DNA of 17,495 nt from an uncultured Bacillota bacterium (GCA_937916565.1 CALFSR010000183.1:1-17495); one strand, 5' to 3'. Positions 1 through 8,085 are shown, numbered from the stretch's first letter. The notes: generated by a model not told the origin, from the sequence alone. Translations and numbers: made by a program.

Positions 1-342
1 ACGCCCGACTGGCTGTTTGCGGTGTACCCGTACCCCGACGTGGTGACGATCCTCAAGGACGCCGTGGGCGCGTGGCCGGACGACGAGGTGCCCAACCAGT
101 ACGGATTCCCGCCGGGGCGCGCCGGCATCTTGGTCCACCGGGACTTCCAGCGCCGCCACCCGGAGGCGTACCGCCTGCTCAGCCAGGTGTCGGTGCCCCT
201 GGAGGCGGTCAACGAGTCCGTCTACCGGCAAGTGGTGCTCGGCGAGACGTCCGACCGGGACCTGGAGCGCCACGCCCGCGAGTGGATTGAGGCAAACAGG
301 CAGACGGTGGACGGCTGGCTCAAGGCGGCCGGCCTCCGCTGA
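1..342 (+). CDS. Glycine betaine/choline-type ABC transporter SBP, C-terminal fragment (OpuAC domain)
   Basis: The reading frame is open from the first base and ends at TGA 340-342, giving the last 113 residues of a protein that starts upstream of the window. The fragment begins with PDWLFA and contains HPEAYRLL and, near the end, EWIEANRQTVDGWLK. These match the C-terminal lobe of OpuAC/ProX-type proteins, which bind quaternary ammonium osmolytes outside the membrane and pass them to an OpuA/OpuB-type permease. The helix-rich end with a WI(x)nVDxWL pattern is typical of the family. The N-terminal lobe with the aromatic cage is not visible, so the ligand (betaine, carnitine, choline or proline) cannot be chosen. 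An internal GTG at 22 is not a real start because homology continues upstream of it. No gene follows on this strand before the convergent gene ending at 535. Confidence 0.8.
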   Translation, partial: TPDWLFAVYPYPDVVTILKDAVGAWPDDEVPNQYGFPPGRAGILVHRDFQRRHPEAYRLLSQVSVPLEAVNESVYRQVVLGETSDRDLERHAREWIEANRQTVDGWLKAAGLR

Positions 343-472
343 CGGCCGGCGGGTGCCGGCGCCGGACACGCGACGGCGCCCAGAGCCCGCTGAGCGCCCC
401 GGGACCGCCGCGGGTGCCCGGGGATACGGGCGGGCGCCCAGCGACAAAACACGGCGCCCGGGGAGCAAAGGA

Positions 473-506
473 AAAGGCCGGCGGGAACGTTCTCCCGCCG
501 GCCTTT
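473..506 (-). terminator. Bidirectional intrinsic terminator between convergent SBP genes
   Basis: There is a perfect 14-bp stem: 473-486 (AAAGGCCGGCGGGA) pairs with 493-506, around a 6-base loop. Read on the minus strand the stem ends in a run of Ts followed by TCCTTT, a usable U-tract for the SBP gene ending at 535. On the plus strand the stem also ends CCTTT, so it can serve the gene ending at 342. It lies between two converging stops, the expected place for a shared terminator. Confidence 0.85.
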
Positions 507-534
507 CGATTGCCTGGAGCCGTTTTGCGCCGGC

Positions 535-1782
535 TTAGAAGCCTTCGGCCCGGGCCTCCTCGTAGCCGACGAACTCGATCTGGCCGTTGCGGATCGTCCA
601 GATACCGATGGACGCCACGGCCACGTCTCCGTTGGCGTCGAAGTCCACGGGCCCGGACGCGCCCACGTACTGGATGTCCTGGCCGGCCCGGATGAACTGC
701 ACGGCCTTGGCCCACTCGCCGGGGAGGATGATCTCGCCGGGCGGGTTGGTCACGGAGCGCAAGGCGTCCCGGATGGCCGGACCCGTCGCCTCGCCGGCCT
801 TTTCGATGGCCAGCGCGATGGCAAAGGCCGCATCGTAGGACTCATACATGAACGGCATCGGCGGCGGCTCGCCGAAGCGCGCCTGGTAGAAGGCGTTGAA
901 GAGCGCCGTGGCGGGCGTCTCCGCGGAGCGCGGCGCCGTGCCCCAGGAGCCCTCGAGCGGATCGCCGATGGCGTCGATGATGTCGGGCGCCTGCATGCCG
1001 TCGGTGAAGAGGAACTTGTCGAAGTAGGCGCCCTCGATGGCCTGCCGCAAGATGGTGATGCCGTTTTCCGGATAAGCGATCAGGAGCAGCGCCTCGGGGT
1101 TGCCCCGGGAAGCCTGATCCAGCTCGCCCCGGTAGGAAACCTGGTTTTGCTCGAAGGGCACGTTGGCGGTCACCGTGCCGCCGTGCTGCCGGAAGTTGGC
1201 CTCAAACGCCTGGGCCAAGCCCAATCCGTACGGGTTGTTCACGTAGATGGTGGCGACCCGCCGGAATCCCAGGTCAGCGGCGAGCTTGCCCAGCACGATG
1301 CCCTGCATGGCGTCGGAGACCACCGTGCGGAAGATGTAGCCGTCGTCCTCCAAGGAGGTCAGCATCGGCGACGTAGACGCCGGCGAGATCATGACCACCC
1401 GGTTGGGGATGGCGACGCTGGTGGCCACCGGGATCGTGACGCCCGAGGACGCGGCGCCGATGATGGCCGGCACCCGCTCCACGTTGACCAGGCGCTGCGC
1501 GGCGGCGACGCCCTGGGTCGGGTTGGTCTGGGTGTCAGCGAGCACCAGCTCGAGCACGCGCCCGCCCAGGATGCCGCCCTGCTGGTTGATTTGCTCCACC
1601 GCCAACAGGGCCGAGTTGTAGAACGGCTCGCCGAAGGCCGACAAGTCGCCGGTCATCGGGAACAAGCCGCCGATGCGGACAGGCGCCTGCTGGGCCAAGG
1701 CCGGCAAGGCGCCGACCAAGAGGGCGGTCACAAGCGCCAAGGTCAAAAACGCCTGGGACCACAGGTTGCGAATCTTACGCAC
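535..1782 (-). CDS. livK: Branched-chain amino acid-type (HAAT family) ABC transporter SBP
   Basis: A 415-residue extracytoplasmic SBP of the Peripla_BP_6/LivK type, which delivers amino acids or small aromatic or amide ligands to a LivHMGF translocator. Residues 1-30 are a signal peptide (basic RKIR, hydrophobic core, cleavage after LPALA before QQ) with no lipobox cysteine. The mature start VRIGGLFPMTGDLSAFG is the standard family opening, followed by AVEQINQQGGILGG and, later, the hinge region around IYVNNPYGLG. Start GTG 1782 is supported by AGGAGGGG about ten bases upstream. The gene diverges from livGFHM, starting 318 bp away, so the SBP has its own promoter. Family identity is firm. 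The symbol marks the family only: many LivK-like proteins bind urea, amides or aromatic acids, and the dehydrogenase in the facing operon makes a non-leucine ligand possible. Confidence 0.88.
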   Translation of the reverse strand: MRKIRNLWSQAFLTLALVTALLVGALPALAQQAPVRIGGLFPMTGDLSAFGEPFYNSALLAVEQINQQGGILGGRVLELVLADTQTNPTQGVAAAQRLVNVERVPAIIGAASSGVTIPVATSVAIPNRVVMISPASTSPMLTSLEDDGYIFRTVVSDAMQGIVLGKLAADLGFRRVATIYVNNPYGLGLAQAFEANFRQHGGTVTANVPFEQNQVSYRGELDQASRGNPEALLLIAYPENGITILRQAIEGAYFDKFLFTDGMQAPDIIDAIGDPLEGSWGTAPRSAETPATALFNAFYQARFGEPPPMPFMYESYDAAFAIALAIEKAGEATGPAIRDALRSVTNPPGEIILPGEWAKAVQFIRAGQDIQYVGASGPVDFDANGDVAVASIGIWTIRNGQIEFVGYEEARAEGF

Positions 1783-2100
1783 TTTCCGCTTCCCCTCCTG
1801 TTCCTTGATGGGATTAGTGATAGAGAAGATTTGACCCCAATCTTTCGACGGTCTGTCCGTGGATCCTCCTGCCCTGCCGACTTTTCCCAGCGCCCAGTTT
1901 GGGCCAAAAGCCCCGGGGCGTGCCGCTATAGCGCTTGCCCGGCCTAGGGCGCAGGCACTGCCTTTGGGCCCGGCGGACTACCGCCGCGGGACGCGGCGGG
2001 CGGCGTGGAGCAGGAGATGCGCACTGAACGGAGAAACAGTCAGAAACCTGTTCCAAGACCTGTAGGATCTGCCGTTTTTTCACGGGAGCGCGGGGTTGTT
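1783..2100. promoter_or_regulatory. Divergent control region between the Liv SBP gene and livGFHM
   Basis: A non-coding gap of 318 bp between two divergent starts must hold promoters for both directions. I see no convincing -35/-10 pair. Two small symmetric elements stand out: a perfect 10-bp palindrome CGCTATAGCG at 1924-1933 and TTTGG-G-CCAAA at 1898-1908. The first continues into GCTTGCC, so its right half weakly resembles the LacI-type core AGCGCTT. Either could be an operator, but both may be chance in GC-rich DNA. Confidence 0.4.
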
Positions 2101-2895
2101 ATGTCGCAGCCGATTTTGGAAGTGCGCAATCTAGTCAAGGAGTTTGGCGGCATCCGGGCCGTGGACGACTGTTCCTTTTCGGTCCAAGCCGGCTCGATTA
2201 CCGGGCTCATCGGCCCCAACGGCGCGGGCAAGACGACGGCGTTCAACATGGTTACCGGCTTCATCCGGGCTGACCGGGGCGAGATCGTGTTCCGCGGCGA
2301 GCGGATCGACCGCCTTGCTCCCCACGTCATCTTTCGCAAAGGAATCGCGCGCACGTTTCAGATCCCCCGTGAGCTGCGCCTGATGACGGTCTTGGAAAAC
2401 CTCATGCTGGTGCCTCTCGATCAGCCGGGCGAGCGGCTTTGGCGCTCGTGGTTTGCGCCCGGCAAGGTGCGCGCCGAGGAGGAGCGAATCTACCGGCGGG
2501 CCATCGAGGTGCTTGAGTTTGTCCAGCTGATCCATCTCAAGGACGAGTTGGCCGCGAACTTGTCCGTGGGTCAGAAAAAGCTCCTGGAACTCGCCCGGGT
2601 GCTGATGGCCGATCCTCAGATGATTCTGCTGGATGAGCCGGCCGCCGGCGTCAACCCGACGCTCATGAAGAAACTGGCCGGCTACGTGCGCGCCCTGCGG
2701 GACCAGGGCAAGACCTTCCTCCTGGTGGAGCACAACATGGACCTCATCGCCGACTTGTGCGACTGGGTCATCGTCATGAACAACGGCCGCCGGCTCGTCG
2801 AAGGCAAGCCCGAGGACGTACGCCGGCATCCGGAAGTGCTCGAGGCGTACCTGGGCGGGGCCTACGCGGCCGCGCACCCGGGAGCGCCCGCCTAG
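2101..2895 (+). CDS. livG: Branched-chain amino acid-type ABC transporter ATP-binding protein LivG
   Basis: A 264-residue cytoplasmic ATPase that pairs with LivF to power the LivHM channel. Visible motifs: Walker A GPNGAGKTT at residues 38-46, LSVGQ signature at 154-158 (the usual LivG form of LSGGQ), Walker B MILLDEP at 174-180, and H-loop His211 in VEHNMD. The stretch IARTFQIPRELRLMTVLENLM after the Q-loop and the C-terminal GKPEDVRRHPEVLEAYLGG are LivG hallmarks. I chose ATG 2101 because the ABC fold begins at once (ILEVRNLVKEFGG); GGGAG at 2084-2088 is a weak ribosome site. The frame runs open upstream to 2005 but those residues resemble nothing in the family. First gene of the plus-strand operon; livF follows after 90 bp. 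Confidence 0.92.
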   Translation: MSQPILEVRNLVKEFGGIRAVDDCSFSVQAGSITGLIGPNGAGKTTAFNMVTGFIRADRGEIVFRGERIDRLAPHVIFRKGIARTFQIPRELRLMTVLENLMLVPLDQPGERLWRSWFAPGKVRAEEERIYRRAIEVLEFVQLIHLKDELAANLSVGQKKLLELARVLMADPQMILLDEPAAGVNPTLMKKLAGYVRALRDQGKTFLLVEHNMDLIADLCDWVIVMNNGRRLVEGKPEDVRRHPEVLEAYLGGAYAAAHPGAPA

Positions 2896-2985
2896 GCCGC
2901 CGGGTTTCCCGCGCAAGGCGCCTCGTGGGCCGGCCGACCGGCGGCGCACCGGCACATTCCTGAGAGACAAGGAGACGCAAGCACC

Positions 2986-3690
2986 GTGGCACTGTTGGAA
3001 GTCAGCGGCCTGAGGGCCGGGTACGCGGAGGTGGACATTCTCCACGGCGTCAACCTGGCCGTCAACCAAGACGAGATCGTGTGCGTCGTCGGCCCCAACG
3101 GGGCGGGCAAGTCCACCCTCATGAAGTCCATCTTTGGCCTGGTGCGGGTTCGGGACGGCCGCATCGTGTTTCAAGGCGAGGACATCACGGGGCTCGGACC
3201 TTCGCAGATCGTCCGGCGGGGCATGTGCTACGTGCCGCAAAACAACAACGTCTTCCCGTCCTTGACCGTCGAGGAAAACCTCGAGATGGGAGCCTTCATC
3301 CGCCAGGGCGACTTCCGGCGCAAGATGGAGGAGATGTTTGAGCTGTTTCCGATCTTGAAGGAGCGGCGGCGGCAAAAGGCGGGCACCATGAGCGGCGGGC
3401 AGCAGCAGATGGTAGCCATGGCCCGGGCGCTGATGCTGGACCCAAAGCTTATCCTCTTGGACGAGCCGACGGCCGGTCTTTCACCCAAGTTTGCCGAGCT
3501 CGTGCTGGAAAAGGTCACGGAGATTAACCGGATGGGCGTGAGCGTGCTCATGATCGAGCAAAACGCCCGGGCGGGGCTGGCCATTTCCCACCGGGGCTAC
3601 GTCCTCACCATGGGGCGCAACCGGCTGGATGATACCGGCCAAGCGCTGCTCGCCAACGAGGAAGTCGGCCGGCTGTTTCTGGGGGGATGA
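2986..3690 (+). CDS. livF: Branched-chain amino acid-type ABC transporter ATP-binding protein LivF
   Basis: A 234-residue cytoplasmic ATPase, the second nucleotide-binding subunit of the Liv-type importer. Walker A GPNGAGKST is at residues 36-44, signature SGGQQQ at 136-141, Walker B LILLDEP at 155-161. The residue after the switch-region Glu is Gln (IEQNA) instead of the usual His. That substitution is normal for LivF and helps separate it from LivG. CYVPQNNNVFPSLTVEENLEMGAF is the family-specific Q-loop segment. GTG 2986 has AAGGAG about ten bases upstream. The stop at 3690 precedes the livH start by only seven bases, so translation is probably coupled. Confidence 0.92.
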   Translation: MALLEVSGLRAGYAEVDILHGVNLAVNQDEIVCVVGPNGAGKSTLMKSIFGLVRVRDGRIVFQGEDITGLGPSQIVRRGMCYVPQNNNVFPSLTVEENLEMGAFIRQGDFRRKMEEMFELFPILKERRRQKAGTMSGGQQQMVAMARALMLDPKLILLDEPTAGLSPKFAELVLEKVTEINRMGVSVLMIEQNARAGLAISHRGYVLTMGRNRLDDTGQALLANEEVGRLFLGG

Positions 3691-3697
3691 ACGCGAC

Positions 3698-4549
3698 GTG
3701 GCGCAGCTGATTCTCTACGGCCTCATCTACGGCGGCATCATCTCGTTGGGAGCCATCGGGCTCACCCTCCTCGTCCGCATTTTGAAGTTCTCCCACTTCG
3801 CCCACGGCGACATGATGGCCCTCGGGGCGTACTTGACGCTGCTGTTCCGGGTTACCATGGGGCTCCCCATGTGGTTGTCCGTGGCGCTGGCCGTCATCCT
3901 GACCGCGGTGGCCGCCGTGCTCATCGACAGGATTTTCTATAAGCCCCTGCGCCGCACAAGCCCGGCCATCCTGCTCATCGCGTCGGTAGGCGTCGCCTTG
4001 GTGCTGCGGCACCTCATCCAGTTTTTCTGGGGCGCGGCGCCGCAGGTGTACCAAAGAGGCGTAGAGCGCCCGTACATCGTTTGGGGTCTGCGCATCCGTC
4101 CCACGCAGGTGTGGATCCTGGTCATGGCCGTCGTGCTCGTCATCGCGGTGTGGCTGTTTCTCCAAAAGACCAAGACGGGCAAGGCGCTGCGGGCCATGGC
4201 CGACAACATGGACCTGGCAGCGGTTTCCGGCATCGACACCGAGCGGATGGTCGTCTGGACGTGGGTGCTCGGGGCGGCTTTGGCGGCCGCGGCGGGCATC
4301 ATGCTGGGCATGGACACGCAGCTGCGGCCCGCCATGGGATGGCTCATGCTTTTGCCCATCTTCGCGGCGGCGATCCTGGGCGGCCTGGGCAACCCCTACG
4401 GCGCCATCGCCGGCGGCATGATCATCGCCCTTTCCCAGGAGCTGTCCACCATGTTCATTAACACCGCCTACAAACCGGCCGTAGCCTTTGTGCTGATGGT
4501 GCTCCTGCTGCTGGTCCGGCCGCAAGGCTTGTTCGGAGGGAAAGCCTGA
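3698..4549 (+). CDS. livH: Branched-chain amino acid-type ABC transporter permease LivH
   Basis: A 283-residue integral membrane permease (BPD_transp_2 fold) that forms half of the translocation channel with LivM. It is hydrophobic almost throughout, with about eight likely membrane segments. It opens with LILYGLIYGGIISLGAIGLTL and then LKFSHFAHGDMMALGAY, the classic LivH N-terminus. The cytoplasmic coupling loop is around residues 157-180 (KTKTGKALRAMADNMDLAAVSGID), which docks on the ATPases. GTG 3698 was chosen because six Gs at 3681-3686 provide a ribosome site and homology starts there. Longer in-frame extension to 3629 would overlap livF with unrelated residues. The stop TGA overlaps the livM ATG in the string TGATG. 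Confidence 0.92.
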   Translation: MAQLILYGLIYGGIISLGAIGLTLLVRILKFSHFAHGDMMALGAYLTLLFRVTMGLPMWLSVALAVILTAVAAVLIDRIFYKPLRRTSPAILLIASVGVALVLRHLIQFFWGAAPQVYQRGVERPYIVWGLRIRPTQVWILVMAVVLVIAVWLFLQKTKTGKALRAMADNMDLAAVSGIDTERMVVWTWVLGAALAAAAGIMLGMDTQLRPAMGWLMLLPIFAAAILGGLGNPYGAIAGGMIIALSQELSTMFINTAYKPAVAFVLMVLLLLVRPQGLFGGKA

Positions 4550-5526
4550 TGGAGTGGGGCGGGATCATCGGGTACGGGCTGTTTCTGCTGATCTACGGGG
4601 GCATCTACGCGATTTCGGCCCTCGGCCTCAACGTCCAGTGGGGGTACACGGGCCTCTTCAACATCGGCGTCGGCGGGTTCTTTCTGGTGGGTGCCTACAC
4701 GTCGGCGATTATGACCAAAGGCCCCGACTTTTCCCACCTGGGCGGGTTTGGGCAGCCGTTCCTCGTGGGCGTGCTGGCCGGCGGGCTTTTGGCGGCCGTG
4801 CTCGCGCTCCTCATCGGCATCCCGACCTTGCGGCTGCGGGGCGACTACTTGGCCATCGCGACCATCGGCATCGCGGAAACGCTGCGCCTTATCGTCACCA
4901 ATGAGCAGCAGCTGACCGCGGGCGTCTGGGGCATCGGCGCGATACCTAAGCCCCTTTGGAGTACGTTCGGCGACTCCTACAACGCCTTTTACGCGGTGGT
5001 CGTTCTCCTCGCCATGGTGCTCGTCTACTTTGCCATCGAACGGGGCATCCGCTCCCCGTGGGGCCGGGTGCTCAAGGCCGTCCGGGAGGACGAGGCGGTG
5101 GCGCAAGCCGTCGGCAAGGACGTTTTCCGCTTCAAGCTCCAGGCGCTGGTGCTGGGGGCGTTCTTTATGGGCGTCGCGGGCGCCCTGTTTGCCCACTTCG
5201 TCGGCTACATCAGCCCCGAAGCTTTTGAGCCGATGAACGCCACGTTCCTCGTCTGGGTCATGCTCATCGTCGGCGGCAGCGGCAACTCCAAGGGCGCCAT
5301 GCTGGGCGCGTTCATCGTGTGGGTCATCTGGTCGGGCACGGAGTTTGTGGCCGCGGCGCTGCCGCCCACCTTTGGCCCGAGGGCCCATGCCTTGCGCATC
5401 GTGCTGATCGGCCTTTTGCTCATGGCTATGCTGCTGTGGCGGCCGCAAGGGGTGCTGGGCGAGGAACGGCAAGTCTCCAAGCTGGTGCGGAACGAGCCCG
5501 CCGGCCGGTCCGCGCAAGGCGGCTGA
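4549..5526 (+). CDS. livM: Branched-chain amino acid-type ABC transporter permease LivM
   Basis: A 325-residue integral membrane permease, partner of LivH. Family signatures: YAISALGLNVQWGYTGLFNIG near the N-terminus, RLRGDYLAIATIGIAETLRL mid-protein, a coupling loop at about residues 168-190 (RSPWGRVLKAVREDEAVAQA), and VGGSGNSKGAMLGAF followed by WRPQGVLGE at the end. ATG 4549 overlaps the livH stop, and GGAGGG lies a few bases upstream within livH. The C-terminal tail after VLGEE is a charged cytoplasmic extension of roughly 20 residues. The only neighbour downstream on this strand is the SDR gene 12 bases away, so the two are almost certainly co-transcribed. Confidence 0.92.
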   Translation: MEWGGIIGYGLFLLIYGGIYAISALGLNVQWGYTGLFNIGVGGFFLVGAYTSAIMTKGPDFSHLGGFGQPFLVGVLAGGLLAAVLALLIGIPTLRLRGDYLAIATIGIAETLRLIVTNEQQLTAGVWGIGAIPKPLWSTFGDSYNAFYAVVVLLAMVLVYFAIERGIRSPWGRVLKAVREDEAVAQAVGKDVFRFKLQALVLGAFFMGVAGALFAHFVGYISPEAFEPMNATFLVWVMLIVGGSGNSKGAMLGAFIVWVIWSGTEFVAAALPPTFGPRAHALRIVLIGLLLMAMLLWRPQGVLGEERQVSKLVRNEPAGRSAQGG

Positions 5527-5538
5527 GGCGGGCCCAGG

Positions 5539-6303
5539 ATGGGCGCATTGGCAGGCCAGACGGCCATCATCACCGGGGCGGGGAGGGGCATCGGCCGGGC
5601 TGCTGCGCTCGAACTGGCGAGAGCCGGCGCGGCGGTGGTGCTCACGTCCCGCACCGCGGCGGAGCTTGAGGAAACCGCGGCAGCGGTACGGGCGGCCGGC
5701 GGGCAGGCGGTGGCCATACCGGCCGATGTTTCCCGCTACGATCAGGTGGAAGGCGTCGTGCGGGACGCCCTCGCGCACCTCGGCAAGGTCGATATCCTCA
5801 TCAACAACGCCGGGGTCATCGAGCCCATCGCGCACTTGGAAACCGCCGACCCGCAGGCGTGGGCCCTCAGCATTCAGATCAACCTGATCGGCGCCTTTTA
5901 CGGCATCCGGGCCGTGCTGCCCCACTTCCTCGAGCGGGGCGGCGGCGTCATCGTCAACGTGAGCAGCGGCGCGGCCCACCGGCCGCTGGTGGGCTGGAGC
6001 GCATACTGCAGCGGCAAGGCCGGCTTGGCCATGCTGACCCGGGCGGTACACCTTGAGGCCGGCCACCGGGGCGTGCGGGTGTACGGTTTCCAGCCCGGGA
6101 CGGTGGACACCGAGATGCAGGTCAAGATCCGCGCCTCCGGGGTCAACGAGATTTCGCGCCTGCCCCGGGAAAGCTTGGCCGACCCCGCGATCCCGGCCAA
6201 GGTCATCGCATGGCTCTGCGGGGAAGAAGCAGCGGACTTGGCCGGCCAGGAACTGAGCATTCGCGACCCGGCCCTCCGGGCACGGGCAGGCCTGCCGGGT
6301 TGA
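5539..6303 (+). CDS. Short-chain dehydrogenase/reductase (classical SDR), substrate unknown
   Basis: A 254-residue cytoplasmic NAD(P)-dependent oxidoreductase of the classical SDR family. The cofactor motif TGAGRGIG is at residues 12-19, NNAG at 89-92, and the catalytic tetrad is Asn115, Ser143, Tyr156 and Lys160 (YCSGK). Arg16 in the glycine loop and TSRTAAEL after beta-2 (Ser-Arg rather than an acidic residue) suggest NADP(H). The C-terminus is unusual: instead of the common TGxxxxVDGG it reads AGQELSIRDPALRARAGLPG, a variant tail I associate with a less studied SDR subgroup. The start is 12 bases after livM, so it is the last gene of the Liv-type operon. It plausibly acts on the imported ligand or a product of it. 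The actual substrate cannot be told. Confidence 0.85.
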   Translation: MGALAGQTAIITGAGRGIGRAAALELARAGAAVVLTSRTAAELEETAAAVRAAGGQAVAIPADVSRYDQVEGVVRDALAHLGKVDILINNAGVIEPIAHLETADPQAWALSIQINLIGAFYGIRAVLPHFLERGGGVIVNVSSGAAHRPLVGWSAYCSGKAGLAMLTRAVHLEAGHRGVRVYGFQPGTVDTEMQVKIRASGVNEISRLPRESLADPAIPAKVIAWLCGEEAADLAGQELSIRDPALRARAGLPG

Positions 6304-6328
6304 CGCAGGCTTGCCGCCGGTGCGCCCG

Positions 6329-7933
6329 TTACCACGCTAACGCCAATCCGTCCTTGCGCGGTTCGGAGCCGGCGATCAAGACCCCTGTCTCAGGGTCCCG
6401 CCAGATCATCTGCCCGCCGCCGAACATGGTGCTGTCCGCTTCCATGTGCACGCGGTGCCCGAGGCGCAGCAGCTGCCGGGCCGTATCCGCCGGCAGCGCC
6501 GCTTCCACGTGCACGTCGCGCCCCGCACCGACCCGCATCCGCGGCGCGTCCAGCACGGCCTGGGGATTGAGGCCGTAGTCCACCATGCCGATGACGACCT
6601 GCACGTGGCCTTGCGGCTGCATGTCGCCGCCCATGACGCCGAAGGCAGCCAAAGGAACCCCGTCTCTGGACAGGAACGCCGGTATGATGGTGTGGAACGG
6701 CCGCTTGCCCGGGGCCACCCGGTTGGGGTGGCCTTCCTCCAGCGTAAAGCAGGCGCCGCGGTTTTGGAGGGCTATCCCGGTGCCGGGCACGACGACGCCG
6801 GAACCAAAGCCCATGTAATTGGATTGAATGTAGGATACCATGCGCCCTTCGCCGTCGGCGGCGCACAGGTAAACGGTGTCTCCATCCCGGGGCACGCCCG
6901 GAGCCGGCTCGGCCAGCGCTTTGTCATGGGCGATGAGGGCCCGGCGCTCCGCGGCGTAAGCCTTGTCGAGGAGCCCTCGCGTGGGCACCGGTGACGCCGT
7001 GGGGTCGGCGATGTAGCGGTAAGCGTCGGCAAAGGCCAGTTTGAGGGCTTCGGCGACGAGATGGAGCTGGGCGGCGGAGAGGTGCGGAAGGGAGGGTAGT
7101 TCCGTATCCTCCAAGATGTTGAGGGCGAGCAGCGCGACGAGGCCTTGCCCGTTGGGCGGGATTTCCCACACGTCAAAACCCCGGTATGCCGTGCGGATCG
7201 GCTCTACCCACTCGGGCGCATGGTCGGCCAAGTCCTCCTCGGTGAGCAGGCCGCCGGTTTCCCGGGCGTACGCCGCGATGGCTGCCGCTAGCTCGCCCCG
7301 GTAAAAGGCCTCCCCGTCCGTGGTGCCGATGAGGCGCAAGGTGCGGGCTTGATCCGGCAGGGCAAAGATCTCTCCCGGCTCCGGCGGCCGGCCCCAGGGC
7401 AGAAACGCCTGCCGCCAGTCGTCCCGCCGGCCAAAGCGCGCCGCGGCGGAACGCCAGTACCCGGCGATGACGGGCGGGACCGGATGGCCTTCCTCCGCGT
7501 ACCGGGCTGCGGGTTCGACAAGGCGCGCCAGGGGCATGGAGCCAAAGCGGCGCGTGAGCTCTACCCACGCCGACACGGCGCCGGGCACCGTCACCGGGAG
7601 CCACCCGTCGCTGGGCACTTGCTTAAGTCCTCGCGCCGCAAAGACGTCGGGCGTTAGGGCACGCGGGGAGCGGCCGGAGGCGTTGAGGCCGTGCAGCTTT
7701 TTTCCGTCCCAGACGAGGGCAAAGGCGTCGCCGCCGATGCCGTTGGAGGTCGGTTCCAGCACCGTTAGCGCCGCCGCCATGGCCACCGCCGCGTCGACGG
7801 CGTTGCCGCCCTCCTGCAAGATGCCCAGGCCTACCTGGGCCGCCAGCGGGTGGCTGGTGGCGACGGCGCCGCGCCGGCCCATAACGGGGCTGCGCTGGGA
7901 CGCGTAGGGAAAACGGTAGTCAAACACCGGCAT
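6329..7933 (-). CDS. ggt: Gamma-glutamyltransferase-family Ntn hydrolase, predicted cytoplasmic
   Basis: A 534-residue precursor of the GGT/cephalosporin acylase family, which cleaves itself and then hydrolyses or transfers gamma-glutamyl or related acyl groups. The predicted nucleophile is Thr353 in GDTVYLCA; cleavage before it would give a chain of about 352 residues and one of about 182, normal sizes. Other family segments: EPTSNGIGGDAFALV, ENxRG-like LQNRGACF, and PGKRPFHTIIPAF. Where E. coli GGT has FREMAP (Arg binding the glutamyl carboxylate) this protein has LNASGRSP, a form common in GGT-like proteins of uncertain substrate. ATG 7933 is preceded by GGAGGT at ideal distance; longer in-frame sequence to 8059 runs into the tandem repeat and is not coding. 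There is no signal peptide, unlike the periplasmic E. coli enzyme. Convergent with the SDR gene, 25 bp apart. Confidence 0.85.
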   Translation of the reverse strand: MPVFDYRFPYASQRSPVMGRRGAVATSHPLAAQVGLGILQEGGNAVDAAVAMAAALTVLEPTSNGIGGDAFALVWDGKKLHGLNASGRSPRALTPDVFAARGLKQVPSDGWLPVTVPGAVSAWVELTRRFGSMPLARLVEPAARYAEEGHPVPPVIAGYWRSAAARFGRRDDWRQAFLPWGRPPEPGEIFALPDQARTLRLIGTTDGEAFYRGELAAAIAAYARETGGLLTEEDLADHAPEWVEPIRTAYRGFDVWEIPPNGQGLVALLALNILEDTELPSLPHLSAAQLHLVAEALKLAFADAYRYIADPTASPVPTRGLLDKAYAAERRALIAHDKALAEPAPGVPRDGDTVYLCAADGEGRMVSYIQSNYMGFGSGVVVPGTGIALQNRGACFTLEEGHPNRVAPGKRPFHTIIPAFLSRDGVPLAAFGVMGGDMQPQGHVQVVIGMVDYGLNPQAVLDAPRMRVGAGRDVHVEAALPADTARQLLRLGHRVHMEADSTMFGGGQMIWRDPETGVLIAGSEPRKDGLALAW

Positions 7934-7995
7934 GCCGACACCACCTCCGGGGAGAACGGGGGGCCGGTTGGAGACGGATCCGGCGGCCCGTCCTC

Positions 7996-8071
7996 GGTGC
8001 AGCCTGTCCGCGGCGCACCCCGTCCAAGGTGCGCCCCGTCCAAGGTACGCCCCTTCCACGGTGCGCCCGTG
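7996..8071. repeat. 16-bp tandem repeat, about 4.7 copies, with embedded inverted repeat
   Basis: Successive 16-base units start at 7996, 8012, 8028, 8044 and 8060 (last partial), with consensus near GGTGCGCCCCGTCCAA. The third unit is closest to consensus; the first and fourth are diverged. Units two and three also form a perfect 8-bp inverted repeat, GGCGCACC at 8012-8019 and GGTGCGCC at 8028-8035, with an 8-base loop. The array lies in the 152-bp gap between the LacI-family regulator stop and the GGT-family start. A period of 16 is not a multiple of three, which argues against translation. There is no T-run, so it is not a standard terminator. Function unknown; repeated protein-binding sites or slippage of a weak terminator are possible. 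Confidence 0.75.
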
Positions 8072-8085
8072 AGCCCGCCGCGGTC

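Noticed and set aside
2005..2100. N-terminal extension of livG
   Set aside because: The frame is open, but the added residues have no similarity to ABC ATPases and the domain begins right after ATG 2101.
4468..6066. Long minus-strand open frame of 532 codons opposite livM and the SDR gene
   Set aside because: Composition is dominated by Arg, Gly, His, Ala and Asp, with no recognisable fold; it is the usual GC-rich antisense shadow of two well-supported genes. The same applies to 2131-3375 and 3605-4525 on the minus strand.
7996..8071. CRISPR array
   Set aside because: Units of 16 bp follow each other directly without unique spacers, and there are no cas genes.
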